A DNA stretch of 29,954 nt from DASWFI01 sp036394315 (lineage in GTDB: Bacteria > Patescibacteriota > Doudnabacteria > UBA920 > O2-02-FULL-48-8), in assembly GCA_036394315.1 (NCBI GenBank), contig DASWFI010000150.1, positions 1-29,954 of the forward strand. Reading direction: 5' to 3'. Shown here one piece after another: positions 7,544 through 15,926 of the stretch. The notes under the pieces are model-generated. The model did no database searches, had not been told where the DNA came from, and was given only the letters and a program-made list of their open reading frames with translations. Position 1 is the first letter of the stretch; every line of letters starts with the position of its first letter. A program made the position numbers and the translations under genes.

Positions 7544-9157
7544 ATGCGGGAAAGTGGAGATAGTCTTCTCGGCAATCTGAAAGGATTGGCCTGGAGTGCG
7601 ATCATCGGGGTGGCTTCCTTCCAGTTGCTTGCGCCGCAAATTTGGGGTTATATCCACGATTCGTTGGACATTCGATATGGGAGGGCTTACTGGATCTTTA
7701 CCGTCGTCTATTTTCTTATTATTCCCGTTTGTCTCTTGATGTGGCTGTATTTTAACTGGAAGATCCTCATAAAATATCTTTATCCTTTCAACGAACCTGG
7801 CCAGGTTGACCGGATCAATTATGGGTTCCTGGTTGCCTTATCCAGCTTTATTTCGTTTCAACTGATAATGACCCTGCTTACTTTTCGACTTTCCGTGCCG
7901 TACTGGCTTTGTATTGTACTGCTGTGCTCTTACTGCCTGTCCTGCGGCGCATTTCTTTGGTTCTATATGTTCGCAACTTATCAGCGCATCCGCTTCCAGT
8001 ATCCTAACCCTACAGACGAGAGTCGAAAGATTACCAAACACTATCAGCAAATGAGCCTGGTGACGGTTGTTTTTTTTGTTGTGCTCTTTTTACTCGGCTT
8101 TTTGTATGTCTGCCATTGGCATCACGATAAAGAAAAAAGCGCATATGCGGGTAATGAAAAATCCGCTTTTGATGCGGGAAAGCGCGGATTTGCCCTGCTG
8201 GATCTGAGAGATACCCTCATTGACAGGTATGACTCCCTCGCCGACTTTCTGGATAGTGCTCATTTCAGGCATTTATGCGATACGCTTGTCGCTGTCGATA
8301 GTGGTGGATATTACCTGGCTACCCAAACTACGCACGATACGGTTCGCGTCGTGCCAGATGACCGGCTTAAGCAATACGCTGAAACGCTTTGTACGATCCA
8401 TTCGGGAATGGATCTTTTGGACAAAAAGCTGAAAGACCGTAGGAATGAGGTAGTAGACGATTCGATCAAGCTCCTGGCGAGTCAAGTCCCGACATTCAGG
8501 GATGTTTCGGCGCCGGCTGATACAAGCAAGAATCCTTTGAATTATGGGAAATTGCTTGGTAACCTGCTTAACGGCCTTGCCAGGGAGGCAGACAAGCAAT
8601 CCAGGATCCAGCTGGGTTTACAGTTGAGAAGCGTACAGGCCAAGGGGTTGATCCTGCTGATCAGTCTTTTATTCATCGTGGCTTCGCTGTATATCTTCCT
8701 GAATATCTGTCAGCGATTGCAAAATGAAAAGGTGAAGGAATTTAAGGACAAAACGACGGTAGGGGATCCGTTTGTAAAGGAATTTTTGGTTGCGGCAGAA
8801 GACAGTAAGAAGGAGATCAGTGATCTTTCGGGTGGGTTATGGCTGTATCTGTCGATCATTGTCTGGCTGCTGGTTCCTTTATTCAAACCCGTCAAGGATG
8901 CCGATATCAACACCAAGCAGGTGTTCTATAACAATACCCTCGCCGACAATTCGGTAATGAATGATCGTGGCGGTGGATCGGGCGGCGGCGACAATCATGG
9001 ACATGGTAATGATACGTCGACGAATATTACCAGGACGATTCGAATCGATAGTATTTATATTCAGAATGATTCCCTGAAATATCATCGACTGATGGACAGT
9101 TTGGATTCCATAGGGAAAAAGGTGAGTCGCATTCACCAACGGGTATTTGGAAAATAA
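7544..9157 (+). CDS. Seven-helix membrane protein with a large loop and coiled-coil tail
   Basis: The product is 537 residues. Hydrophobic helices lie at about 14-34, 50-72, 95-113, 119-142 and 172-191. A helical, Asp/Leu-rich segment of about 175 residues follows, then helices at 368-388 and 431-450. The C-terminus has a Gly/His-rich low-complexity linker (GGGSGGGDNHGHGND, about 477-490) and ends in a short coiled-coil-like segment (DSLKYHRLMDSLDSIGKKVSRIHQR). I do not recognise the family. It diverges from the protease operon across a gap of only 179 bases that holds a repeated hairpin module, and it is followed after 6 bases by a secreted protein gene. It is probably an inner-membrane component that senses or scaffolds something at the envelope. 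Confidence 0.65.
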   Translation: MRESGDSLLGNLKGLAWSAIIGVASFQLLAPQIWGYIHDSLDIRYGRAYWIFTVVYFLIIPVCLLMWLYFNWKILIKYLYPFNEPGQVDRINYGFLVALSSFISFQLIMTLLTFRLSVPYWLCIVLLCSYCLSCGAFLWFYMFATYQRIRFQYPNPTDESRKITKHYQQMSLVTVVFFVVLFLLGFLYVCHWHHDKEKSAYAGNEKSAFDAGKRGFALLDLRDTLIDRYDSLADFLDSAHFRHLCDTLVAVDSGGYYLATQTTHDTVRVVPDDRLKQYAETLCTIHSGMDLLDKKLKDRRNEVVDDSIKLLASQVPTFRDVSAPADTSKNPLNYGKLLGNLLNGLAREADKQSRIQLGLQLRSVQAKGLILLISLLFIVASLYIFLNICQRLQNEKVKEFKDKTTVGDPFVKEFLVAAEDSKKEISDLSGGLWLYLSIIVWLLVPLFKPVKDADINTKQVFYNNTLADNSVMNDRGGGSGGGDNHGHGNDTSTNITRTIRIDSIYIQNDSLKYHRLMDSLDSIGKKVSRIHQRVFGK

Positions 9158-9163
9158 ATATAT

Positions 9164-9958
9164 ATGAAGAAATTCATCCTTTTCTTATTCTGGTCCGGTA
9201 TGCTGTTAGTGGCGGATGGACAAGATACCTGTGGCTACAATGATCCCTGCCATAGGGTTAAGTTGAGTGGTGATATAAAGACGATGTATGGTTACATCGA
9301 GACACTCAATACAACTGCGCTGCTGCCATTGGATAGTTTCTTTCGCAACTGGCAGAATCAACCCTCATCTCCAAAAGCAATCACCGAATTGAAAAAAAGC
9401 GCCGCAAGAGCCGACACGTTGATAAAAATATACAACGACAAACTGAATAAAAACCCGTTTTATCTTGGCAATTTTACTGGATGCCCGGTGGAAGAAAACA
9501 CCAGCGATACTTCCTATTTCTATTATTTCACCCATACGGAATTGGATGACTATAAGTATAGCCTTACCTCGATAAGCGAAGAATTACGATATATGTCCCA
9601 AGCGACGGAAGGTATCGATGTGTTTTACGCCGGCGGATTCTTAAACGCTTATTATTATATGTGCCAGAGCCGGTCGGTGCTAATGGCGACGATGGATAAT
9701 CTGATCCATTATGAGCGAGCAGTGGATGATGCAAAGCACATTAGCCGAACAACGGATCTCCTGCCCGGGGAATTCACCATTACAAGAACCGATATCGGAC
9801 AACAAACGGCAGCGGTAACCAAGCAGGTAAATGAAGGAGTTATGCAGGCAAGAGAAGCCATCTTGCAAGACAGGAGAAAGAATTGGTGGTGGCAAACCCT
9901 CATCGGTGGGGTTGCCGGTGGACTTATCGCCGGATTGATCGTTCATTCCGCTAAATAG
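9164..9958 (+). CDS. Secreted protein with a C-terminal membrane anchor, unknown family
   Basis: The product is 264 residues. The signal peptide is MKKFILFLFWSGMLLVADGQ. The mature protein is mostly helical and contains several Cys (CGYNDPC near the start, GCPVEE, YMCQ), so disulphides are possible in the periplasm. The last 25 residues form a Gly-rich hydrophobic helix (LIGGVAGGLIAGLIV) preceded by an Arg/Lys/Trp-rich stretch, which looks like a C-terminal inner-membrane anchor. It starts 6 bases after the seven-helix membrane protein and probably forms a complex with it. No family was recognised. Confidence 0.6.
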   Translation: MKKFILFLFWSGMLLVADGQDTCGYNDPCHRVKLSGDIKTMYGYIETLNTTALLPLDSFFRNWQNQPSSPKAITELKKSAARADTLIKIYNDKLNKNPFYLGNFTGCPVEENTSDTSYFYYFTHTELDDYKYSLTSISEELRYMSQATEGIDVFYAGGFLNAYYYMCQSRSVLMATMDNLIHYERAVDDAKHISRTTDLLPGEFTITRTDIGQQTAAVTKQVNEGVMQAREAILQDRRKNWWWQTLIGGVAGGLIAGLIVHSAK

Positions 9959-10299
9959 GGACTTTGGGTGGAGAAAAATGCTGCTACTTACCTTGGTGTA
10001 GCCCTCAAAACTATCTTACGATTAGGCAATAATGTCTAACCGGGTAGATTAAGTTAACACTTTGTTTACTTCCATTTACTAACTTTTCTGTCTAAAAGCC
10101 ATACAAATTAAACAGCCTGTCTTTAGGCGATCTTCCACCTGATCGTTTACAAAGATTTTCTGGAAGATTTTTTTCTTTTTTTTGAGTTTTAAGATCCTAT
10201 AAAGTCAACGTGAATAAACATTCGAATAAATTTTTAGGAAAACTCAATAGAATAAATTATAAATTAATATTGAATACATAAACATTACCATATCCAGCC
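9959..10299. other. AT-rich intergenic region before the CHASE2-caspase operon
   Basis: No gene was seen. A poly-T/TC stretch lies at about 10167-10185, and bases 10200-10290 are strongly AT-rich, so the operon promoter probably lies there. TAAATTTT near 10226 is one base off the TAnnTTTG box but has no clear -33 partner. No strong hairpin terminator follows the upstream gene. Confidence 0.4.
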
Positions 10300-11445
10300 A
10301 TGTTTAAGAAACTTTTCGTCAGTTTGCTCATAGGAACAGTCATTTTTCTTGCATGCTTTTGTTTTGCAATCAGTGCTTTCACGATCAAACCAGAAGAAGA
10401 ATTTTATAAAAAACTGAGCTGGGTCCGCTCCAATGTACTTCAAATCACGCCTGATGCCGGCAATATTATGCTGATTAATACATCGACCGACTTGCAATTG
10501 TTTCAAAATGACCAGGTGAGCTCCGTGGTGGCCAACCGAAGAGATCTGATCAGATTATTTAATCACATTATCGCCTCAGGCGATACCACTTGTTCCATTG
10601 CGCTAGACCTGGACCTGTCGGATCCGCTGCTGTTCGGGAAAGGCGAAAGGGATAGTCTGCAGGCTGCTATTAATAAACTGCCTTTTATTTGCGTTCCACT
10701 GGTCAGAAAGCCGACAGGCATCATTCCACCAGTTATTCATGCAAGGTATGCCTGGGCCAGTTACGACACTTATGGGGAAAAGATCGATAAAATCGAACTG
10801 ATGCGAAAAGATACAGCCGTCCCCTCGCTTCCACTTGCCATGCTGACTAAAAATGACAGCACCCGTTATCGTCTCTGGCACGGTATCCTGCTTAAAGGTC
10901 GTCAGCCTTACTTTAACTTTATTTGGCCCGGCTATTTTATAAAGGATTGCGAATCCGCCCAAAAGGCCGGTGCGGAATGCGAAGACCTGGCTGAACTACT
11001 GTCGTACCTGCAAGGCAATCCCGACAGTATAAAGAGTTATTTTCATCAAAAAAATATTTTCATCGGCAATTTTTCGCAAATCAATGCTACGCCGGCGGAA
11101 GAGATGAGCGGTGTGTTTGTGCTGGCCAATACTTACCTGACCATCGCCTCCGGGCAACATATCATTCGGTTTTCCTGGGTCCTGTTGATGATCGTAGTGT
11201 TTACCGTTTTGAGCTATTATTCCTGGTATGAAAGTTTGCCAACTGTCACCTTGCCGAAATGGCTCATTTTTTCAAAAGAAATCCTGGAATGGCTGAATAA
11301 GTTGATCTCTTATACCGTAGTATTGCTGTTGCTGTCGGCGGTTTCCATCCTGGTATTTGGCATCAGCGTTGAATTTATCGTCGCTGCACCCATCTTTTCG
11401 TTCATTAACTACTTCCGTTTTAAAAAATATAAAGAAAACCAATGA
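10300..11445 (+). CDS. CHASE2-like periplasmic sensor membrane protein
   Basis: The product is 381 residues. An N-terminal helix at about 7-27 is followed by a periplasmic domain of about 240 residues with CHASE2-like order. The visible pieces are IMLINTSTDLQLF, the RRDLIRLFNHI helix, CSIALDLDLSDPLL (the usual fixed-Asp strand), SLPLAML, KNIFIGNFS (normally the IVLIG strand) and the GVFVLANTYLTIASGQ helix (normally GVEIHANAIDTLL). Two to three C-terminal membrane helices follow, and the protein ends in a short basic tail. CHASE2 is a predicted extracellular sensory domain usually joined to kinases, cyclases or caspases. Here there is no cytoplasmic output domain. The stop overlaps the next start by ATGA (11442-11445), which points to co-translation with the secreted protein and the caspase. 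The CHASE2 call rests on strand order and hydrophobicity, not a strong motif. Confidence 0.65.
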   Translation: MFKKLFVSLLIGTVIFLACFCFAISAFTIKPEEEFYKKLSWVRSNVLQITPDAGNIMLINTSTDLQLFQNDQVSSVVANRRDLIRLFNHIIASGDTTCSIALDLDLSDPLLFGKGERDSLQAAINKLPFICVPLVRKPTGIIPPVIHARYAWASYDTYGEKIDKIELMRKDTAVPSLPLAMLTKNDSTRYRLWHGILLKGRQPYFNFIWPGYFIKDCESAQKAGAECEDLAELLSYLQGNPDSIKSYFHQKNIFIGNFSQINATPAEEMSGVFVLANTYLTIASGQHIIRFSWVLLMIVVFTVLSYYSWYESLPTVTLPKWLIFSKEILEWLNKLISYTVVLLLLSAVSILVFGISVEFIVAAPIFSFINYFRFKKYKENQ

Positions 11446-12248
11446 AATACGTAGTCACGCTCGCCCTGCTATTGAGTGTACAAGAAATTGTTTTTTCGCA
11501 GCAGTACTATGTGCTTCACCATACGGGCGTGATCAAACAAAAAAATAATATTGTGGTCAAAGATGGCACGAATATTCCTGCCGCAGAACCGCTCACCTAT
11601 GATTCCAAGGACGATAAGCTTTTTGTATTTATTCCCCATAAAGGAAATTGTCAGTTAAATCTTTCTGCCCGGGCAAAACAAGAAGGAAATGTTTGGGTCG
11701 AAGCAATGTTGGGGTCGGTGCAATTGAAACTTACAAAAGGGAACATGTTCGGTCAATCCGGTACTGCTGTCCTGGCATACGATCTTCACCCCGATTCCAG
11801 GTATTCCAGCTATTTACTTTTGCAAACAATCAATCCATACCTTTTTAACCAAAATGCCTACCCCGCGAGCGGTATTTTTTACCTGCAAATAACGGAACCA
11901 GGTAAAGAGTCTCAAAAAATCGATCTTTCAACGGACAAAGACACCCTATTTTTAAAAGCGGAATATTTTGCCAATCATCCCGACAGCACCCATTATATCC
12001 TCGCTTATGATGGTGGAACCCATGCAAAAGCGCTTGCCGACATTCACCCGGTACTGGATACCACGGGGAAAATGGACAGACTAACGGCCCTGATGATCGG
12101 GAAATTAAAAAGCCCGGGCCTGCCCCGGGATTCTTTAATGAATCAATGCTATTTCACCGTCTACCAGGTCCTGGGAATGCCCTGCATGGTCAGTTTTCAA
12201 CGTTCATTCTCAAAAATATACGCTAAACTTAACACGGCACGACCATGA
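11442..12248 (+). CDS. Secreted protein of unknown family between CHASE2 and caspase genes
   Basis: The product is 268 residues with a signal peptide (MKYVVTLALLLSVQEIVFS, probably cut before QQYYV). The N-terminal mature part (YYVLHHTGVIKQ...DGTNIPAAEPLTYDSKDDKLFVF) resembles the start of small all-beta periplasmic proteins of Bacteroidota, in which a short beta unit precedes a variable domain. I cannot assign a family. No catalytic motif was seen. It overlaps the CHASE2 gene by ATGA at its start and the caspase gene by ATGA at its end (12245-12248), so the three products are almost certainly made together. A role as periplasmic partner or substrate of the caspase is inference. Confidence 0.6.
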   Translation: MKYVVTLALLLSVQEIVFSQQYYVLHHTGVIKQKNNIVVKDGTNIPAAEPLTYDSKDDKLFVFIPHKGNCQLNLSARAKQEGNVWVEAMLGSVQLKLTKGNMFGQSGTAVLAYDLHPDSRYSSYLLLQTINPYLFNQNAYPASGIFYLQITEPGKESQKIDLSTDKDTLFLKAEYFANHPDSTHYILAYDGGTHAKALADIHPVLDTTGKMDRLTALMIGKLKSPGLPRDSLMNQCYFTVYQVLGMPCMVSFQRSFSKIYAKLNTARP

Positions 12249-14017
12249 AAAAAATGTTCCTGTGCACCTGGTTGCTTTTTTCGGCTGCTGCGGCCAAGTG
12301 CCAAAATGATACAGATTTGGTGAAGGATCATATTGTCGGTATGCAACTGACCAACACGCGCTTTGAAGGCAATAGTATCTTCAAAACCGGGAGAACCATT
12401 GACGCAGAAATTAAAGAGAATTTTATTTTTGTACATGAGGACAATTGGTTCCCGGTGCATTTTACTGCTGCCCCGTCCATGAAGAAATTTCTCATCACCG
12501 TCAATTGTAAGTTGGACCAGCGCTGGTTTTTAACAAATACCGGGAGTAGCGGCGCAAACCTTAGCAGGGCTATTGTTTTCGAAGGCTATTCCCCCGATCA
12601 AGACCAGGTCAGAGGCGTCTACCTGGCCCAATGCCTTACCGCTAAACTAAACCCCACTACCCAACAAATTGAAGTCAGTGGAAAAATATCCATCGGCGTC
12701 CAGGATGGCCCAAACTTCACGCCGGCCATTACCCTTGACGATACCCCGGACGGCCAGTTCCATGATTACAGGATGGCTATCGTAGACGCTGAGTATTATT
12801 TTTTCAAAGACAAGCGCCTGTTGTGCAAACTGGATGAGAAGCAACTCGATTATAAATTCGATGCTGTTAATAGTTACCACACGATCTTCCTGGAAAATAA
12901 TGTCAAGAAAAATTTCAGCGACTATTTCCAGGTCAGATCAGTTACGGTTAACGAGCTGGTTGCCCGGCAAGATATCACCCCGCTCAAAATTGAGATCCTG
13001 AACCCGGAACCCGACGGTGATACCCTGACACTGGCGAACGGCGGTAACATTATTGAAGGGCAGGCAAGGTCAAATGCCGGTATTGCCAGCATTTTTATCA
13101 ACGATGCCGAGGTAAAGTTCCAGTCCAATGGATTTTTCATCTACCAATCCGATGAACCGCGGTATATGCTGCGCATGGCGGTAACGAGCAAGAGCGGGAT
13201 GATCGCCACCAGGACTTATTTTGTCAAACAAAGTGGTCAGTCGGGGAATATGAAAAGAGACTATCACCCGGAGATCCTGCCCAAATTTAAACCCAAATTC
13301 TATGCCCTTATCTTTGCCTGTACGGATTATGTAAAGCCTCCCAGGGTCCCTATACCGAATTGTCTCAATGATTCGAAAAAACTGGCTGATGTACTCGAAA
13401 AATATTACCAATTCGACCATTCAGCCGTTCAAATATTGCAAAATGTTACACGGGATACGATTTCTACTGCTATCCAAAACACAGCGGCCAGGATGACCGA
13501 TGGTGATAACCTGCTCATCGCATTTTCCGGGCATGGCAGCTATAATAATGACGACACTAACCCAGTCGGTTATTGGATACCTATTAATGTAGACAAGGAA
13601 GATGATTACGTTTCGAGCGACCAGGTCAGAAACTGGCTGGGAAAATGTAATGCCCAACATATTTTGATTTTATCGAACTCTTGCTACAGTGCCGCGTTCA
13701 TGGGCGACCATGGAATTGAACCGACTTTTGATGAACAACGCTCCTATGACCTAAAGAGCGTTAAGGTCATATCCGCAGGCGGGGTTGAGGAAGTATCGGT
13801 CGACAATCAATTTATTCCTGCTATTACGCGGTATTTAACCGAAAATGCGCTAAGCAAGAATAAATATTATTTTACCCCGGACTTTGTGCTATACTCAGAA
13901 ATTGAACATGACCTACGGGGAAGTTCCCCGACTATCCCCCGCATCAACTATTTTAAGACAAGGAATAACCAGAATGGCGATTTTTATTTTATACTCAAAG
14001 GAGCGAAAATGAACTAA
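12245..14017 (+). CDS. Secreted caspase-family peptidase (C14) with N-terminal beta domains
   Basis: The product is 590 residues. A signal peptide covers about 1-19 (MKKMFLCTWLLFSAAAAKC). Residues of about 25-235 look like an all-beta LamG/concanavalin-type domain (VFEGYSPDQ, GQFHDYRMAIVDAEYYFFKD). Residues of about 246-330 look like an Ig-like domain (LKIEILNP...IEGQARSNAGIASIFINDAEV...). The peptidase domain covers about 350-585. It starts FYALIFACTDY and carries His430 in AFSGHG and Cys480 in LSNSCYSA, the expected C14 dyad, so it is probably active. Export places the peptidase outside the cytoplasm, which suits a CHASE2 periplasmic sensor encoded two genes upstream. If the Cys after the signal sequence at residue 19 were lipidated, the protein would be a lipoprotein, but AAAAKC is a poor lipobox. 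The caspase call is firm. Confidence 0.9.
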   Translation: MKKMFLCTWLLFSAAAAKCQNDTDLVKDHIVGMQLTNTRFEGNSIFKTGRTIDAEIKENFIFVHEDNWFPVHFTAAPSMKKFLITVNCKLDQRWFLTNTGSSGANLSRAIVFEGYSPDQDQVRGVYLAQCLTAKLNPTTQQIEVSGKISIGVQDGPNFTPAITLDDTPDGQFHDYRMAIVDAEYYFFKDKRLLCKLDEKQLDYKFDAVNSYHTIFLENNVKKNFSDYFQVRSVTVNELVARQDITPLKIEILNPEPDGDTLTLANGGNIIEGQARSNAGIASIFINDAEVKFQSNGFFIYQSDEPRYMLRMAVTSKSGMIATRTYFVKQSGQSGNMKRDYHPEILPKFKPKFYALIFACTDYVKPPRVPIPNCLNDSKKLADVLEKYYQFDHSAVQILQNVTRDTISTAIQNTAARMTDGDNLLIAFSGHGSYNNDDTNPVGYWIPINVDKEDDYVSSDQVRNWLGKCNAQHILILSNSCYSAAFMGDHGIEPTFDEQRSYDLKSVKVISAGGVEEVSVDNQFIPAITRYLTENALSKNKYYFTPDFVLYSEIEHDLRGSSPTIPRINYFKTRNNQNGDFYFILKGAKMN

Positions 14018-14215
14018 GAAATCAAAACGCATCAAAAATGAAGTCCGGAATACAATTACTCCAAAAGTGTACCCCCTAGCCGTATGAGACCCTATAGTTC
14101 CTCTTTCCTTTTGATCAGTTTACACCAAAAGGGGTATCACCTACGATCCTTCCAGAAAGTTCAATCGAACCCTTTATGTAAAATTCATAAATTTAGCATC
14201 ATACTACAAAATTGT

Positions 14216-14857
14216 ATGAAAAAAATGCTTCTTCTTGTATTAGCATGTTCTATTTCGGCTCTTTTGCTTGGGCAACGCTATTCTACTGACGGTATCATCA
14301 AAAAAGCGGATAGTCTACTCACCGCTTCGGTTGGCAAAGATATCTTTAAAGCATATTTCCTGCTCGACTCCACCTCCTATTTTGAAACTAAAACCATCTT
14401 CCACCAAGCAAAAATAAAGTATCTGACAAAAACAAAGCGGACCAACGGAAAACTACACGTTATTTCCGTTAGATATAACTTTTACCTCGCCCTATTTAAC
14501 CCCCATGTTACAACCAGCGTGGTTTTTGATCAATATTTACACTTGCAGCAGCCTATTGAAACCTCATATATCCCTCAATTTATTTGGAATAGGAAGGAAA
14601 ACAATTTCCTAGTAGAAACAGATGTCCTACAAATGGCAAAAGCCAAATTCGTAAAGAAAGGAATAAAGCCATTGGATGCGGCACTTACATATGATTCTTA
14701 CCGGAAACTTTATCTATGGACAGTGACCAATATTATCTCAGAGTACAAAGGCTACAACGATGAAATAAGCAGGGAAGTCGAATTCCTCGAAATAGATGCA
14801 ATAAATGGGAAGGTATTGAATTACTATCCGGACGCTCTGCAAGGACACATTCATTAA
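14216..14857 (+). CDS. Small secreted PepSY-like protein
   Basis: The start is chosen at the ATG at 14216, which gives a clean signal peptide (MKKMLLLVLACSISALLLGQ). An in-frame ATG at 14084 would put 44 unlikely residues before it. The product is 213 residues. The C-terminal part (YRKLYLWTVTNII...VEFLEIDAINGKVL) has the strand-helix-strand ending with a D-x-x-x-G turn typical of PepSY-like domains, which often inhibit or bind secreted peptidases. It follows the caspase gene after 198 bases and may be a periplasmic inhibitor or modulator. The match is weak, and the inhibitor idea is inference from domain and position. Confidence 0.5.
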   Translation: MKKMLLLVLACSISALLLGQRYSTDGIIKKADSLLTASVGKDIFKAYFLLDSTSYFETKTIFHQAKIKYLTKTKRTNGKLHVISVRYNFYLALFNPHVTTSVVFDQYLHLQQPIETSYIPQFIWNRKENNFLVETDVLQMAKAKFVKKGIKPLDAALTYDSYRKLYLWTVTNIISEYKGYNDEISREVEFLEIDAINGKVLNYYPDALQGHIH

Positions 14858-15015
14858 CATGCTCGGGGTATTAGCCTATTGTTTGTTATGTTTTTGCAAA
14901 TAAACCTAACAAGATTACAAATGCACGTTCTGATTGTAATACAGATAAATTCTTCTCTACAATAGAAATAATTTTATTTATCTTGCATCTGTTCCATCCA
15001 ATCTACTGGTCCTTC

Positions 15016-15110
15016 TGTCACTTTTCCACCTATTCCTTGTCACATCTTTGTATCATTTTTGTGACATTTGCTTATTGTTTTTGTGACAAAAAGGTAATAA
15101 GTAATGACAC
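15016..15110. repeat. Full phased TGTCAC/GTGACA array (copy B)
   Basis: TGTCAC starts at 15016 and 15038, GTGACA at 15061 and 15083, and a degenerate ATGACA at 15104. The spacings are 22, 23, 22 and 21. The first four form a dyad centred near 15052, with half-sites two helical turns apart. Copy A at 480-530 keeps three of the sites at the same spacing. This looks like a multi-site binding region for a dimeric or oligomeric regulator, or an interspersed genomic repeat. Confidence 0.65.
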
Positions 15111-15250
15111 ATTCCACCCATAGTAAGATTCTGGAGGCTATTGAGGGCTCCCGGAAAGGATCGCTATTTTTAATCGGATATTCTACGGGCAGCACAATTT
15201 ACATATCATTGATATACTGACGCTTATATCACTTCCTGCTATATATTATT

Positions 15251-15304
15251 TAATTATTTATAACTAAATAATTATTTATTTGCTAATAATTATTTATAAA
15301 TTTG
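15251..15304 (+). promoter_or_regulatory. Three 18-bp repeats and promoter box upstream of AbiEi (likely operator)
   Basis: TAATTATTTAT occurs exactly at 15251, 15269 and 15287, in phase every 18 bases. The second and third copies sit within AATAATTATT, a perfect palindrome. The last repeat runs into TAAATTTG at 15297-15304, an exact match to the Bacteroidota -7 box TAnnTTTG. That box lies only 10 bases before the start codon, so the mRNA leader would be very short. AbiEi antitoxins are known to repress their own operon through promoter repeats, so this is the likely operator. Confidence 0.6.
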
Positions 15305-15314
15305 TAGCAAAAAG

Positions 15315-15926
15315 ATGCGAGGGTCGATCTATAACCGTATTAAGAATCAGGTTGAAAAAAGCCCGGGCAGCTTGATTATAGCTGAAGACTTCAACGAACT
15401 GGAAAGCTATAGCGGCGTAATAACCGCCTTGGGGCGTCTGGTAAAAGCAGGAAAATTAGAAAGAATCACCCATGGGATATATTATTCGCCAAAAATCGAC
15501 CCGGTAATTGGTAAAATTCTTCCTTCAGTTGATGACTTAGTTTATAAAATAGCTGAACGTGACAAAGTGAAAATCCTGCCAACCGGGGCAACGGCGTTGA
15601 ATCAACTAGGTCTTTCTAACCAGGTGCCATTAAAACAGATATATTTAACAGACGGAAACCCTAAGGTATTGCACATCGGGAAAAGTATAGTACAATTTAA
15701 AAGAACAAGTCCCCGACAAATGCATTACAAAGGTAAACTGAGCAGTTTGATTGTTCTGGCACTTAAAGACCTTGGACCTAAAAATGTGAACAACGATATA
15801 ATTACCCGGATAGCGGATCTTCTTAATAAGGAATTGCCTAGTAACATAGAACACGATATGTCTCTGGCACCCCTTTGGATTAAAAAGCTGCTTAGACCAT
15901 TAATTCAAAATCCTTCTTCCAAATGA
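15315..15926 (+). CDS. abiEi: AbiEi/DUF6088-type antitoxin of a type IV toxin-antitoxin system
   Basis: The product is 203 residues. The N-terminal winged-helix region (about 1-60) ends in GRLVKAGKLERITHGIYY, the usual wing of AbiEi/DUF6088 antitoxins. The C-terminal part (about 65-200) contains KILPTGATALNQLGLSNQVP, with the TGATA...LGLS pattern of the family. In the known AbiE systems the N-terminal domain binds DNA and represses the operon, and the C-terminal domain is needed to neutralise the toxin without stable complex formation. The gene overlaps the toxin by ATGA (15923-15926). An 18-bp periodic repeat lies just upstream as a likely operator. Role: cytoplasmic antitoxin and autorepressor. 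Confidence 0.85.
   Translation: MRGSIYNRIKNQVEKSPGSLIIAEDFNELESYSGVITALGRLVKAGKLERITHGIYYSPKIDPVIGKILPSVDDLVYKIAERDKVKILPTGATALNQLGLSNQVPLKQIYLTDGNPKVLHIGKSIVQFKRTSPRQMHYKGKLSSLIVLALKDLGPKNVNNDIITRIADLLNKELPSNIEHDMSLAPLWIKKLLRPLIQNPSSK

Larger units (their letters stand above)
14858..15314. other. Regulatory intergenic region before the AbiE operon
   Basis: No gene was seen. It holds the full TGTCAC/GTGACA array at 15016-15110 and the 18-bp periodic AT-rich repeat at 15251-15304, both listed separately. Bases 15115-15240 show nothing clear. Confidence 0.6.

Noticed and set aside
14084..14215. Longer N-terminus of the PepSY-like protein
   Set aside because: The extra 44 residues come before a clean signal peptide that begins at 14216.
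15251..15304. Short CRISPR-like array
   Set aside because: Repeats of 11 bases every 18 bases, AT-only, with no unique spacers of CRISPR size and no cas genes. It fits an operator better.
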